Made by a program: the position numbers and the translations under genes. DNA of 64,000 bases from Eurosta solidaginis (lineage: Eukaryota; Arthropoda; Insecta; Diptera; Tephritidae). The DNA is taken from assembly GCF_040869045.1 (NCBI RefSeq), contig NC_090322.1, positions 168,654,672-168,718,671 on the forward strand. Reading direction: 5' to 3'. This document shows positions 21,631 through 31,027 of the stretch, one piece after another. Below the pieces are notes generated by a model that was not told the origin of the DNA, searched no databases, and saw only the letters and a list, made by a program, of their open reading frames with translations. Every line of letters begins with the position of its first letter. Position 1 is the stretch's first letter.

Positions 21631-23165
21631 ATACTGGAGGGAAGGACAATTTTAATTTGGGGTCTCCTTTGCCGGCCGGGTTTTAAGCGAGGCGTGCCAA
21701 CATTCACCTTGCGGTAATGATACTTGCTTCCAGCCATTTGCTGTAACATTTAGAGAAACAGATTCGGGCTGCCATTTGCTATCAGCCTTATTCCTTCTGC
21801 AAGCATCCCATCAAGTCATGCTGCTCAGGGCGATTTTGAGCTCTTCTTCACTGAACGTTGTATATATGCCTCTTTGAGTTCACTGGTAATATAACTTTAA
21901 TACTGTAGAGGAAATTTGTGACTATTTATTCACTTCATTAAATTTTGGCGGATTAAAAATGTGATAAGTTCATTAATAAGATGCGAAGTACTTAATCGTC
22001 ATCCAAGAATTTCAACCCCTTCTCTTTAAGGCTTAATTTGATTAATATCAAGATGGAGAATGATAAATGTGCACACAGATTTTTATGTAAAGTGAAGTTA
22101 AGTTGACATAAAAGAGCCTAAAATTGAAGTACTTGCAGGTATTTAACCAGGACGAACTTGCGTTGGTTTACATGTAACTACGTAAGTGTATTTACAGTAA
22201 ATGAAATTAACTTATTGCCTACCAAAATCGAATAATCTCTGGATATAGCTAAACCTCGCTATAGTGAACGCATAAATATTTCCACAGTACAAACTGAATA
22301 GTAAAGCAAAGGAATCCTCTGAAGCACTGTATTCTGAACCTTTGTATATATTCTGACACTAAGACTGGACTAATCTTAACACGCTGTCTCAATAGCAACG
22401 AAGATTGGATACCTCAAACAAGCACCGATGAACTTGTAAAAGGGGCATCCCACGGCAGCCGATAGACTCGGGATTATCGCCGAATAAAAGTTGCCTCTTC
22501 ATTGTAACTCCGTATAATTTGTTGCGTCATCCTTGAGGCAAATTCATGCAGCGGGACTCTTTCATACGCTTTTGCACCGGAAAAGTGTTGATACCAACTT
22601 CGGTCCAGAGTAGTGTCTACAATACGTTTGCAGGAAAGGAATCTATTTAGGGCGGTCTCCCTCTTGTCACTGTGTCACGTGCAAAGAATGGTTGCATTGC
22701 TGGGCTGATCCCAGCATTCGCCGACCCCGACATTTTGTAAAACTTTTGTGGCATCTTGCTGTTCCCAACATAGAGCATCCCGTAATTTGCGTTTTAGCGC
22801 CTAATTCAAGAACGTAACATCAAAACCAAACTTTTTTTTCCTTTTTTTACATACCGAAGCTGTGCGCCAGAAGGATTTATCGTTGTCTTCTAACCGATGG
22901 CTGCACGATAATGGCAACAAGTGCTGGCCCTTCTATTGATGAACTATGCTGTAAAATTACCCGACTGCCTAAAAGAGCAAATCAGTGCGATAACGAGACT
23001 AACAGAATGTCGGAATAGTTATTCAAAGTTCGTACCAACGGAATCTGACTTTGTGACAGTATGAAATTTAGTTCGGGCTAGACGCTAGCACTTTAATAAG
23101 CAAACGTTTTCGTAAGTAAATATAATAATTATCGTGCATCCATAACAAGCTGACAAAATAGTCTC
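21631..23165. other. Old transposon-like sequence, not classified
   Basis: No intact frame. Plus-strand sequence near 22670-22740 reads HCVTCKEWLHCW, which looks like the zinc-finger start of some LINE second open frames, but this is too short to rely on. The rest shows no feature. Confidence 0.3.
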
Positions 23166-23480
23166 CATCGTGTTGTGGTGGTAGCGCGACCCGCATACAA
23201 AAACTAAAGTCCTGGGTTCAATTCCAGACAAATGAATATCAAAAATGTATAAAAAAAGTTTTTTTCAATAAGAAAAACGCTTGTCTAAGCGTTGTCTCCC
23301 CTCAGCAGTAGTTCGGCCAAAATAATCTGCCTTGCAGCTATCGTTCTAAGCGGCCATAAAAACGTTTAGGAAAACAGGAGCACCACGAAAATTGGAAGAG
23401 AAGCTCTGCCTGGCTGTACGGTTTCAGCTCCCGCTGCCTTGAGTCATAGAGTCTCGTTGTAAAAGTTGCCTCCACCCTTT
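23166..23480 (+). mobile_element. tRNA-derived SINE, diverged copy S3
   Basis: Recognisable by the tRNA-like head (GTGGTGGTAGCGCGACC, B-box-like GGTTCAATTCC), the run AAAGTTTTTTTCAATAAG, the CTAAGCG block and GGAAGAGAAGCTC near the end. Much more diverged than S1 and S2, so an older insertion. Confidence 0.75.
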
Positions 23481-23673
23481 TTTTTATTGGACGTTGGGGT
23501 AGCACAGCCCGTGGGACAGCTGTTAGGCATAATTTCATGGGGGTTAAGGCGATTTAGTCGCTAATGCTTCGCATGCGCCTTTCTCTGCGCTCTCTTCAAG
23601 CATGAATTAAGTGCGACATAACTAGAAAGGCTATCTTGCTTACAGCAGTCTAACAATCTATTTGTCTGCATAT

Positions 23674-24241
23674 TCAAGGAACTAAATTCCTAGCGGAAGG
23701 CTGCTCTCCAAAAGCACTATGTACAGAGAGTTTTTCGCCGTGAAAACGAGGGCAATGAAACATTACGTGTTCTGCGTTTTCCGATTCGGTGGGACAGTGT
23801 GGACAGGAAGAATACTCATCTATCCTACGCTTATGTAGATATTTCTTGAAATCGCCGTACCCGCTCAATATCTGTATGAAGTTGTAGTTTAGTTCCACGT
23901 GTTTCCGCTCGTACCATTCCGCTATATTCCGAACTAGCATGAAGGTCCAGCGCCCTTTTTTCGATTCTTCCCACCGTTCTTTCCACCTAACTATTGCTCG
24001 TGACCTTGCGCATTTCTTGGCATCTTCAGGTCATCGGCCGATTCCAATGACATACACATCGGCCATTTCACTTGACAGTAAATTTACTGGGACTTTTCGA
24101 GATAAAACCACGATCGCGTCGTCGGACAACTTCCGATAAGCACATACTTACTACTTGTATAGTAGTAATACGGTAGGCTACTGGTATCTGTTTTTGGTGG
24201 GTCATTTTAGATCCGTGCCTTACTGGTGCTGCATATTATAT
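23674..24241 (-). pseudogene. R1-like LINE, 3' half (split by the gypsy element)
   Basis: Minus-strand translation runs from a YAAPV block at about 24230 through YRKLSDDAIVVLSRKVPVNL and a C-terminal zinc finger CPHCPTESENAEHVMFHC, ending at about 23674. This is the typical end of an R1-clade second open frame. One stop and one or more shifts interrupt it. Its 5' continuation is at 29371-29815: the gypsy insertion lies exactly between the two halves. Confidence 0.8.
24238..24241. repeat. Target-site duplication ATAT, left of the gypsy element
   Basis: ATAT precedes the 5' LTR and is matched by ATAT at 29367-29370 after the 3' LTR. Four bases is usual for Ty3/gypsy integrases. Confidence 0.75.
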
Positions 24242-24418
24242 TGTCACGGATATTAGCATCACTAAGATATACCATCACTAAGGCGATGCTAAGGCCATGC
24301 CAAGCAGTATTTACGTCAATAATCAAATCAAGTATACACATATATAAGGCAGCCCAGAGAGATGTCACACACAGATGCATTTACTTATACGCCTATGTGT
24401 ACTCGAGAGACTGTAAAC

Positions 24419-24905
24419 CAGGCATGCTTAACGAACGAAACGATATCATTTCGTTACGATAATCAACGCTAATAAACGAAACGAAGTCACTTCGTTTCGT
24501 TTATTAACGTTAAGAACGTCAAATTAACGTTAATTTGACGATATTAACGTTAATAAACGAAACGAAGTGACTTCGTTCCGTTTATTAGCGTTGATTATCG
24601 TAACGAAATGATATCGTTTCGTTCGTTAAGCATGCCTGGTTTACAGTCTCTCGAGTACACATAGGCGTATAAGTAAATGCATCTGTGTGTGACATCTCTC
24701 TGGGCTGCCTTATATATGTGTATACTTGATTTGATTATTGACGTAAATACTGCTTGGCATGGCCTTAGCATCGCCTTAGTGAACGTCAAATTAACGTTAA
24801 TTTGACGATATTAACGTTAATAAACGAAACGAAGTGACTTCGTTCCGTTTATTAGCGTTGATTATCGTAACGAAATGATATCGTTTCGTTCGTTAAGCAT
24901 GCCTG
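24419..24905. mobile_element. hAT-type MITE insertion with internal inverted rearrangement
   Basis: The 487-bp insert begins CAGGCATGC and ends GCATGCCTG, and CTGTAAAC flanks it exactly at 24411-24418 and 24906-24913. Ends of CAG...CTG with 8-bp duplications are hallmarks of hAT transposons. Inside are a complete 220-bp palindromic MITE (24419-24638), then 24639-24780, an inverted copy of the adjoining LTR sequence 24275-24418, then the right 125 bp of the MITE again (24781-24905). The MITE centre is a perfect 24-bp palindrome at 24517-24540. It has no coding capacity. Confidence 0.9.
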
Positions 24906-25313
24906 CTGTAAACTACAAACATTCACATCAATAATTCAATCATTATGTATCTACATAAACGAATAAATAATTGCGTCTACACATATGTACGTATACGAGC
25001 AGCGGAGCGGCAATGCACAAACACATGCATATATCTTGTCTGAGTTGTCACAAGAGAGAGCACTAATTTGTGCACGTAGTTGTGGCTGGCGATTTTGTAG
25101 CCGAAACAAACTAGTAAGTTCTGGAAATCGAAGAGCCTAGAAGTATGCAGCGTAAACTATAAAAGCGGGACAGGCGAGTAAGAAGTAATTCAGTTTGAGT
25201 TGAGCTATCAATCAGTTTGATTAAGCACGCGATCTGGCGGCCAATAGTAGAGTTTCATTTAAGTTATCAATCAGTTTGGTTATTAAGCCAGCGAGTAGCA
25301 AAGTATACATAAG

Positions 25314-25996
25314 ACGGCCCATACATGACACAAAAGCCATGCGCAAATATAAAACGACGGAATTTGTACAAATGAAAATTTTGACATACACGGCCCAAAA
25401 ACACTGCGCAATATTCATTTTTAATGTAGCGCAACAAATGAAAGGTGTGTTTTAATTGTATAAAAAAGGCACTAATTTTATAAAAAAACACTATTTACTT
25501 TCCATAGTGCTGGTAATTTACAGTATAAGTCCAAAAACTCGCACCAGAAGCGTTTATTTTCCATTGTATTAATAATATATATTTTTTAGTTGCAAGACCA
25601 GCTCAACTCATTGCAGCACTGCGCAATATTCATTTTTCAACTAGCGTAACAAATGAAACATTTGTTCTAATTGTATAAAAAATTATTATGTATTATTGAA
25701 TTTATGTGAATTCCTATTACAAGCTAGAGATGGTCCTTACGCCTTCGATATTAACATTTTTAAGCAACAAATACTGATGTTATCTTATCAGAAACCACAG
25801 GTAAACAGTATAACATTCACCACACACACAGAAAAAAGCATGTGCAATATTTGCAGACATGCGTAAATATCAAAATCGTTTTGATTTTAGCGCAGTTCTC
25901 TGCGCAAATAGCGCAACCAGTGCACACTCTGCGCAAATCCTTGTGCAAATTGATAATTGGCGCAAGGATACTTGAGCCGTGTAATTGGCGTATAAG
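25314..25996. mobile_element. 683-bp unclassified insertion in the gypsy LTR
   Basis: Present in the 5' LTR only and flanked by ATAAG at 25309-25313 and 25992-25996. It begins ACGGCCCATACATG and its other end read inward contains ACGGCTCAAGTAT, a weak terminal inverted repeat. Two direct repeats of about 70 bp start with CACTGCGCAATATTCATTTT at about 25401 and 25616. The octamer GCGCAAAT recurs near both ends. No coding capacity; class unknown. Confidence 0.8.
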
Positions 25997-26129
25997 TGTT
26001 ATTGTGAAGTACTTTAATAAAGGCCATTTTTCCATTATTCAATATTGGAGTTATTTATTCAACAGTTTAGTGATTCGAACTTAGCAGAGGATTGCAAATA
26101 AGAGGATTTGCAAGAAAATTCGTTACAAT

Positions 26130-26145
26130 TGGTGTCAGAAGTGGG
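26130..26145 (+). promoter_or_regulatory. Primer-binding site of the gypsy-type element, probably tRNA-Leu
   Basis: TGGTGTCAGAAGTGGG lies two bases after the LTR end. Its complement matches the usual 3' end of leucine tRNAs plus CCA, recalled rather than aligned. Confidence 0.75.
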
Positions 26146-26186
26146 ATTGTTGAATAAATTCCGAAGATTGGGAATACAACTTGGAC

Positions 26187-26279
26187 ATGGCAAAGTTCAG
26201 TGAATTGAAGATCCAGCAACTGAAAAAGGAGTTCGAGTACCGTGGATTAAATACAACTGGCAATAAGATCGAACTTTAA
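26187..26279 (+). pseudogene. Detached N-terminal SAP-like segment of gag
   Basis: An ATG at 26187 opens a 30-codon frame that ends in TAA at 26277-26279 and is in the same frame as the long gag frame beginning at 26298. The 30 residues look like a SAP-type helix-turn-helix (start MAKFSELKIQQLKKEFEYRG). The stop could derive from a CAA codon by one C-to-T change. This suggests that gag originally began at 26187. Confidence 0.75.
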
Positions 26280-26297
26280 GCACGGCTACGAGAGGTA

Positions 26298-28175
26298 ATG
26301 GAGTCGCAAGGAATTGATGTGGACGAGTTTGTATTTTATCCTGATGGGGACGAAACAACAACAAAAATTGAAGAGAAAAACGAAACATCGCAGACAGTTA
26401 CGAGCACAGACTTGAACATGATATTGGCTGCAATAACTGCTCAAACGTCGACAGTGGCATCTCAGCTGGAATCGCAGGAGACACGTTTAACATCCAAGAT
26501 GGAAGAACAGAAAACGTATATGTCATCACAGATGGAATCCCAAGAGACACGAATAACATCGAAGATTGAAGCACAAGAAACGCGAATGTCAGAAATGTCG
26601 ACACAGATTACATCCAAGATGGAAACGCAATTGGAAGAACAGAAGACATATATGGCATCCCAACTGGAATCGCAGGAGACACGCATAAAATCAAAGATGG
26701 AAGAACAAGAGGAGCGCTTATCATTGCAGGTGGCACAAATGTCCTCACAGTTAGAAGCACAGGAAGCAAGGGTAACATCAAAGCTAGAAGCGCAGGATGC
26801 AAAAATCGCTCATTTTCAGGCAGAAGTCGATGATTTGAAGGGTCGTATGGAGCAGTTACAATTAAACCGTCCAGCAGTTTCAGCGAGTAATCCAAAGGTA
26901 AAAACACCATCCTTTGACGGTTCTGTTCCTTTCCAGGTCTTTAAGCTACAATTTGAGAAGACCGCAACAGTGAACAACTGGAATGCGGAAGATAAAGTTG
27001 CTGCATTGTTCGTGGCATTGAAAGGGCATGCAGCGGAAATCTTACAGACGATTCCAGAGTACGAACGGAACAGTTATGAAGCATTGATGGCTGCTGTAGA
27101 ACGACGTTATGGAAGCGAGCACAGGAAACAGATATTCCAAATTGAGTTGCAAAACCGTCACCAAAGAGCGAATCAGACTTTGCAGGAGTTTGCCTCGGAT
27201 GTTGAAAGGTTGGCTCATCTCGCAAATGCGGACGCACCCGTGGAATACACTGAAAGGGTAAAAATCCAAAGTTTCATAAATGGCATACGGGACGTGGAAA
27301 CGAAGCGGGCTACATATGCGAATCCAAAACTAACGTTTGCTGAAACGGTATCTCATGCACTGACTCAGGAAACAGCCTCAATTTTGAGTAAGCCAGCGTA
27401 CAAAGCTCATCGCGTGGAAGTGGAAAAGCCAGACTGGGTAGACACAATTTTGGGAGCACTGAAGGGATCTCAACAGAAGAATGCCGGAGTTATTAAATGT
27501 TTCAAGTGCGGCAACCCAGGTCACATTGCACGTCATTGCGATCTTGGTCCTAATAGTTCCAACAATGTGGGTGGCCGTAAACGCAAAGCTGGCGGAAATG
27601 AGCAAGAGCGTGTCGAATGTAAAGAACGAAAACTTGCCCCGGCTATTGAATGTCCTATGATATCTGTGTCGCAGATTGGAAGGAAATCAAGCAGTCTTAC
27701 CATCAGAGGAAATGTGGATGGGAAAGAGCGTGTACTGACTGTAGATACGGGGGCATCTCATTCCTTGATTCGATCTGATTTGGTCTACAGGAGAGTAAAG
27801 TCATTACCTGGAGCAAGGTTGCGTACGGTCACAGGCGAGTATAATGAAGTCCAAGGCGAAGTGGTATGTGAGGTATTAATTGGAAAAGTCATGGTTCTAC
27901 ACAAATTCGTTGTGGCGGAGATCGTTGATGAAGTCATATTGGCAGTGGACTTCTTGGTTGACCAGGACGTCAGGATCGATATGCGGAGGAAAATTATGCG
28001 CTATAAGAACCAGGACATACCACTTAACTTTAGTTTGGAAAAGGGTTCAGCAGTAATCGGGTACTGGTGGAAAAGACTCGACAAAGACCACGAAAGTCAA
28101 AGGCAAAGGTTGATAGATCGAATGGGCCAAATAAATCAAAATCAAAAGTACCTGCGAGAGAAACACTGGCATTGA
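26298..28175 (+). CDS. Gypsy-type gag-protease
   Basis: 625 residues. Residues about 40-190 form a repetitive coiled coil built from variants of SQLESQETR and SKMEEQ. Residues about 205-385 are a retrotransposon gag core (PSFDGSVPFQVFKLQFE, then RYGSEHRKQIFQIELQ). A CCHC zinc knuckle CFKCGNPGHIARHC is at about 401-414, and an aspartic protease with DTGA is at about 483. The frame then runs out soon after the protease, in sequence that has lost the rest of pol. Gag packages element RNA; the protease matures the particle. The actual start may have been upstream at 26187. Intact for 1.9 kb despite the pol deletion. Confidence 0.93.
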   Translation: MESQGIDVDEFVFYPDGDETTTKIEEKNETSQTVTSTDLNMILAAITAQTSTVASQLESQETRLTSKMEEQKTYMSSQMESQETRITSKIEAQETRMSEMSTQITSKMETQLEEQKTYMASQLESQETRIKSKMEEQEERLSLQVAQMSSQLEAQEARVTSKLEAQDAKIAHFQAEVDDLKGRMEQLQLNRPAVSASNPKVKTPSFDGSVPFQVFKLQFEKTATVNNWNAEDKVAALFVALKGHAAEILQTIPEYERNSYEALMAAVERRYGSEHRKQIFQIELQNRHQRANQTLQEFASDVERLAHLANADAPVEYTERVKIQSFINGIRDVETKRATYANPKLTFAETVSHALTQETASILSKPAYKAHRVEVEKPDWVDTILGALKGSQQKNAGVIKCFKCGNPGHIARHCDLGPNSSNNVGGRKRKAGGNEQERVECKERKLAPAIECPMISVSQIGRKSSSLTIRGNVDGKERVLTVDTGASHSLIRSDLVYRRVKSLPGARLRTVTGEYNEVQGEVVCEVLIGKVMVLHKFVVAEIVDEVILAVDFLVDQDVRIDMRRKIMRYKNQDIPLNFSLEKGSAVIGYWWKRLDKDHESQRQRLIDRMGQINQNQKYLREKHWH

Positions 28176-28648
28176 AAAAACCTAAACGACGCAGAAAAAT
28201 GAAGCAAAGAATTTCCGAGAAAGAATGCGAGGGTAGTTTCAAGCCACAGCGCACTACTGTTGTGAAATGTGGGAACGATACTGATTATGCGAAGCCAATC
28301 CGTCAAGCGCAAGCTCTACGAAGTAGTTCATTGGCCAAACAACAGAGTGTGAAGGAACGAACCAAGGTATTGAGTGGTACGATGAAACACAGGTACCATG
28401 AGAACAATAATTCGAAAGGTTTCTTGGCGGGAGATTTGGTACTGTTATACAACCCTCACCGGCGGAAAGGTGTTCCATCCAAATTTCGGTGCAGTTGGGA
28501 AGGCCCGTACAAGGTTGTGAAGAAGATCAGTGATACCATCTACCGCATACAAAGCATTGAAAAACCACGGAGTAGAAGAGTGGTACATTTGGCGATGCTA
28601 GCAACGTTTCGATCGAGAGATTTGTGTGATCGGGACGATCAGACTTAG
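28067..28648 (+). pseudogene. Residual pol: basic linker joined to integrase C-terminus
   Basis: A 193-residue frame in a different phase from gag. Its first 100 residues are basic linker sequence (KKPKRRRKMKQ), and residues from about 105 onward match the C-terminal part of gypsy integrases (GDLVLLYNPHRRKG, CSWEGPYKVV). The jump between these parts, near 28345, is the likely deletion junction where reverse transcriptase, RNase H and the integrase catalytic core are lost. The ATG is probably not a genuine start. Confidence 0.8.
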
Positions 28649-28659
28649 GTGGAGGGCAG
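28647..28659 (+). promoter_or_regulatory. Polypurine tract of the gypsy-type element
   Basis: Purine-rich AGGTGGAGGGCAG immediately before the 3' LTR. Confidence 0.7.
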
Positions 28660-29366
28660 TGTCACGGATATTAGCATCACTAAGCTATACCATCACTAAG
28701 GCGATGCTAAGGCCATGCCAAGCAGTATTTACGTCAATAATCAAATCAAGTATACACATATATAAGGCAGCCCAGAGAGATGTCACTCACAGATGCATTT
28801 ACTTATACGCCTACGTGTACTCGAGAGACTGTAAACTACAAACATTCACATCAATAATTCAATCATTTTGTATCTACATAAACGAATAAATAATTGCGTC
28901 TACACATATGTACGTATACGAGCAGCGGATCAGCAATGCACAAACACATGCATATATCTTATCTGAGTTGTCACAAGAGAGAGCAATAATTTGTTCACGT
29001 AGTTGTGGCTGGCGATCTTGTAGCCGAAACAAACTAGTAAGTTCTGGAATCGAAGAGCCTAGAAGTATGCAGCGTAAACTATAAAAGCGGGGCAGGCGAG
29101 TAAGAAGTAATTCAGTTTGAGTTGAGCTATCAATCAGTTTGATTAAGCACGCGATCTGGCGGCCAATAGTAGAGTTTCATTTGAGTTATCAATCAGTTTG
29201 GTTATTAAGCCAGCGAGTAGCAAAGTATACATAAGTGTTATTGTGAAGTACTTTAATAAAGGCCATTTTTCTATTATTCAATATTGGAGTTATTTATTCA
29301 ACAGTTTAGTGATTCGAACTTAGCAGAGGATTGCAAATAAGAGGATTTGCAAGAAAATTCGTTACA
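28660..29366 (+). repeat. 3' LTR of the gypsy-type element
   Basis: 707 bp, TGTCACGG to CGTTACA, uninterrupted. It includes a TATAAAAGCGGGG promoter-like stretch near 29081 and AATAAAGG near 29256. Followed by the duplicated ATAT. Confidence 0.93.
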
Positions 29367-29370
29367 ATAT

Positions 29371-29815
29371 TATTGAGCTGGTTACGTTAGATATTAGCTG
29401 ACGGGTAGCTTCGCCCGGGCCGCCCGTTAGGGCTCCACTAACTCTAGAGGCTTTCTCTACCGCCGCCCTGATGTTTTCCCTAAAAGTTTCTTTTGAGTCA
29501 ATGTTTACTCCTAAATATTTCAAGAAAAGTTTTGAATTTATTTGCTAATCTCCTATGGTGAGGACTAACTCCTCCGCAGTTCGCTTTGAGCTCATAAAAA
29601 CCACTTCCGTCTTATTGCTAGCCATCTCCATCCCCATATTCGTCAGTCATTCTTTATACTTCCCACGGTATTATTACATATTTTTTGGAGAAGATCAAGT
29701 TTCTTGGCCACTGCTACTACGACATATCATCTGCATAGCAGACAATTTGCGTGCCTCTGGGAAGGTCGATTTGTAGCAGACCGTCATACATCGCATTCCA
29801 TAGCGTTGGCCTTAA
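29371..29815 (-). pseudogene. R1-like LINE, 5' (reverse transcriptase) half
   Basis: Minus-strand reading gives LWNAMYDGLLQIDLPRG, the catalytic YADD box near 29730, then NWLTNMGMEMASNKTEVVF and FLKYLGVNIDSKETFRENI. It stops at the gypsy target site, and its sequence continues in 24241-23674 on the other side. Stops are present. To the 5' side it is cut by a pyrimidine-rich simple repeat. Confidence 0.8.
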
Positions 29816-29930
29816 CTCTACCTCTACCTCCTCTTCCACCCCTACGTGTACGTCTACCTTCACCGCTACCTTTACCTCTATCGTTGCTCTAGTTCTACCT
29901 CTACATCTTCCTCCACCTCTACCACTTATT
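29816..29930. repeat. Pyrimidine-rich degenerate simple repeat
   Basis: Imperfect reiterations of CCTCTAC and related hexamers over about 115 bp between the LINE remnant and satellite element D. Confidence 0.85.
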
Positions 29931-31027
29931 ATACTCAGCGTGCTTTGCACACAAGAGTATATTAACATTGATTGGATAACCGTTGGTTGTACAGGTATAA
30001 ATGAATCGAGATAGATATAGACTTCCATATATCAAAATCATCAGGATCGAAAAAAATTTGATTGCGCCATGTCCGTCCGTCCGTCCGTCCGTACGATAAC
30101 TTGAGTGAATATTGAGATATCTTCACCAAATTTGGTACACTAGCATATCCGAACCCAGAATAGATCGGTATTGAAAATGAGCGAAATCGGATGATAACCA
30201 CGCCCACTTTTTATATATATAAAATTTTGGAAAACACAAAAAACCTGATAATTTAGTAAATAATACACCTAGAATGTTGAAATTTGACATGTGGCCTGAT
30301 ATTGAGTCTTGATAAAAATTTGGAAACATTTTTTAAAATGGGCGTTGCACCGCCTACTTGTGATAAAATAAATTTTACAAATATTATTAATCATAAATAA
30401 AAAATCGTTAAACCTATCGTAACAAATTCGACAGAGAGGTTGCCTTTACTATAAGGAATGCTTTGAAGAAAAATTGACGAAATCGGTTAAGGACCACGCC
30501 CACTTTTATATAAAATATTTTTAAAAGGGTAGTGGACGAATAAAATAAGCTTTATATAATTGGTATTTCATTTCCCAAGTGGATATATAACAATAAATAG
30601 GAAAAACTTAAAATTTTAAAAAATGAGCGAGGCACCGCCCCTTTTATGACTAAGCAATTTTCTATGTTTCGGGAGCCATAACTCGAAGAAAACTTAACCG
30701 ATCGTAATGAAATTGTGTACACATATTTTCCTTATAGCAGAAAATATTTCTAGTAAAAATCGACGAGATCGGTTAAATACCACGGCAACTTAAGTTTAAA
30801 GGTCGTAGACTAGAATAATAAGCTATAACTTAGCAAAAAATAGTTTTGAATCAATGATATTTCACTTATCAAGTTTTATTGTAAGAGGAAATGGGGAGAA
30901 ATTTTTTTAAACGTGCGGTGCCACGTGTTATGTAGAAAAGTAATTAATCTGAAATGAAATGTACAATTAAAGTTCACGCTGAGTATATAATGTTCGGTTA
31001 CACCCGAACTTAGACACCTTTACTTGT
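29931..31027 (-). mobile_element. Satellite-family (Helentron-like) element, copy D, without the array
   Basis: It starts with the subterminal ATACTCAG motif and AACCGTTGGTTGTACA, holds (GTCC)n at about 30071-30093, several GGGCG/CACGCCCAC blocks, and ends with GTTCGG-TTACAC-CCGAAC and CTTTACTTGT. It lacks the 130-bp monomers, so the array is not required for mobility of the family. No open frame of note. Confidence 0.85.

Larger units (their letters stand above)
24242..26127 (+). repeat. 5' LTR of the gypsy-type element, carrying two insertions
   Basis: LTR parts are 24242-24418, 24914-25313 and 25997-26127. The first interruption is a hAT-type MITE complex with an 8-bp duplication; the second is a 683-bp segment with a 5-bp duplication. 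Both are absent from the 3' LTR, so both arrived after integration. Confidence 0.92.
24242..29366 (+). mobile_element. Pol-deleted Ty3/gypsy-type retrotransposon with nested insertions
   Basis: Bounded by LTRs that begin TGTCACGG and end CGTTACA. The 5' LTR is 1886 bp only because it carries two later insertions; without them it is about 708 bp, against 707 bp for the 3' LTR. By eye the cleaned LTRs differ at about 13 sites plus one indel, near 98 per cent identity. The interior of about 2.5 kb encodes gag, protease and the last part of integrase; reverse transcriptase, RNase H and the integrase core are missing. A tRNA-Leu-type primer site and a polypurine tract are present, so it may have been mobilised in trans. 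Confidence 0.9.

Noticed and set aside
24419..24905. CRISPR-like or operator-type palindromes
   Set aside because: The palindromes are the arms of a MITE with hAT-type 8-bp duplications; the genome is eukaryotic.
29717..30028. A 103-residue minus-strand protein with valine/glutamate repeats
   Set aside because: It joins a LINE reverse-transcriptase scrap, a pyrimidine simple repeat and the end of element D.
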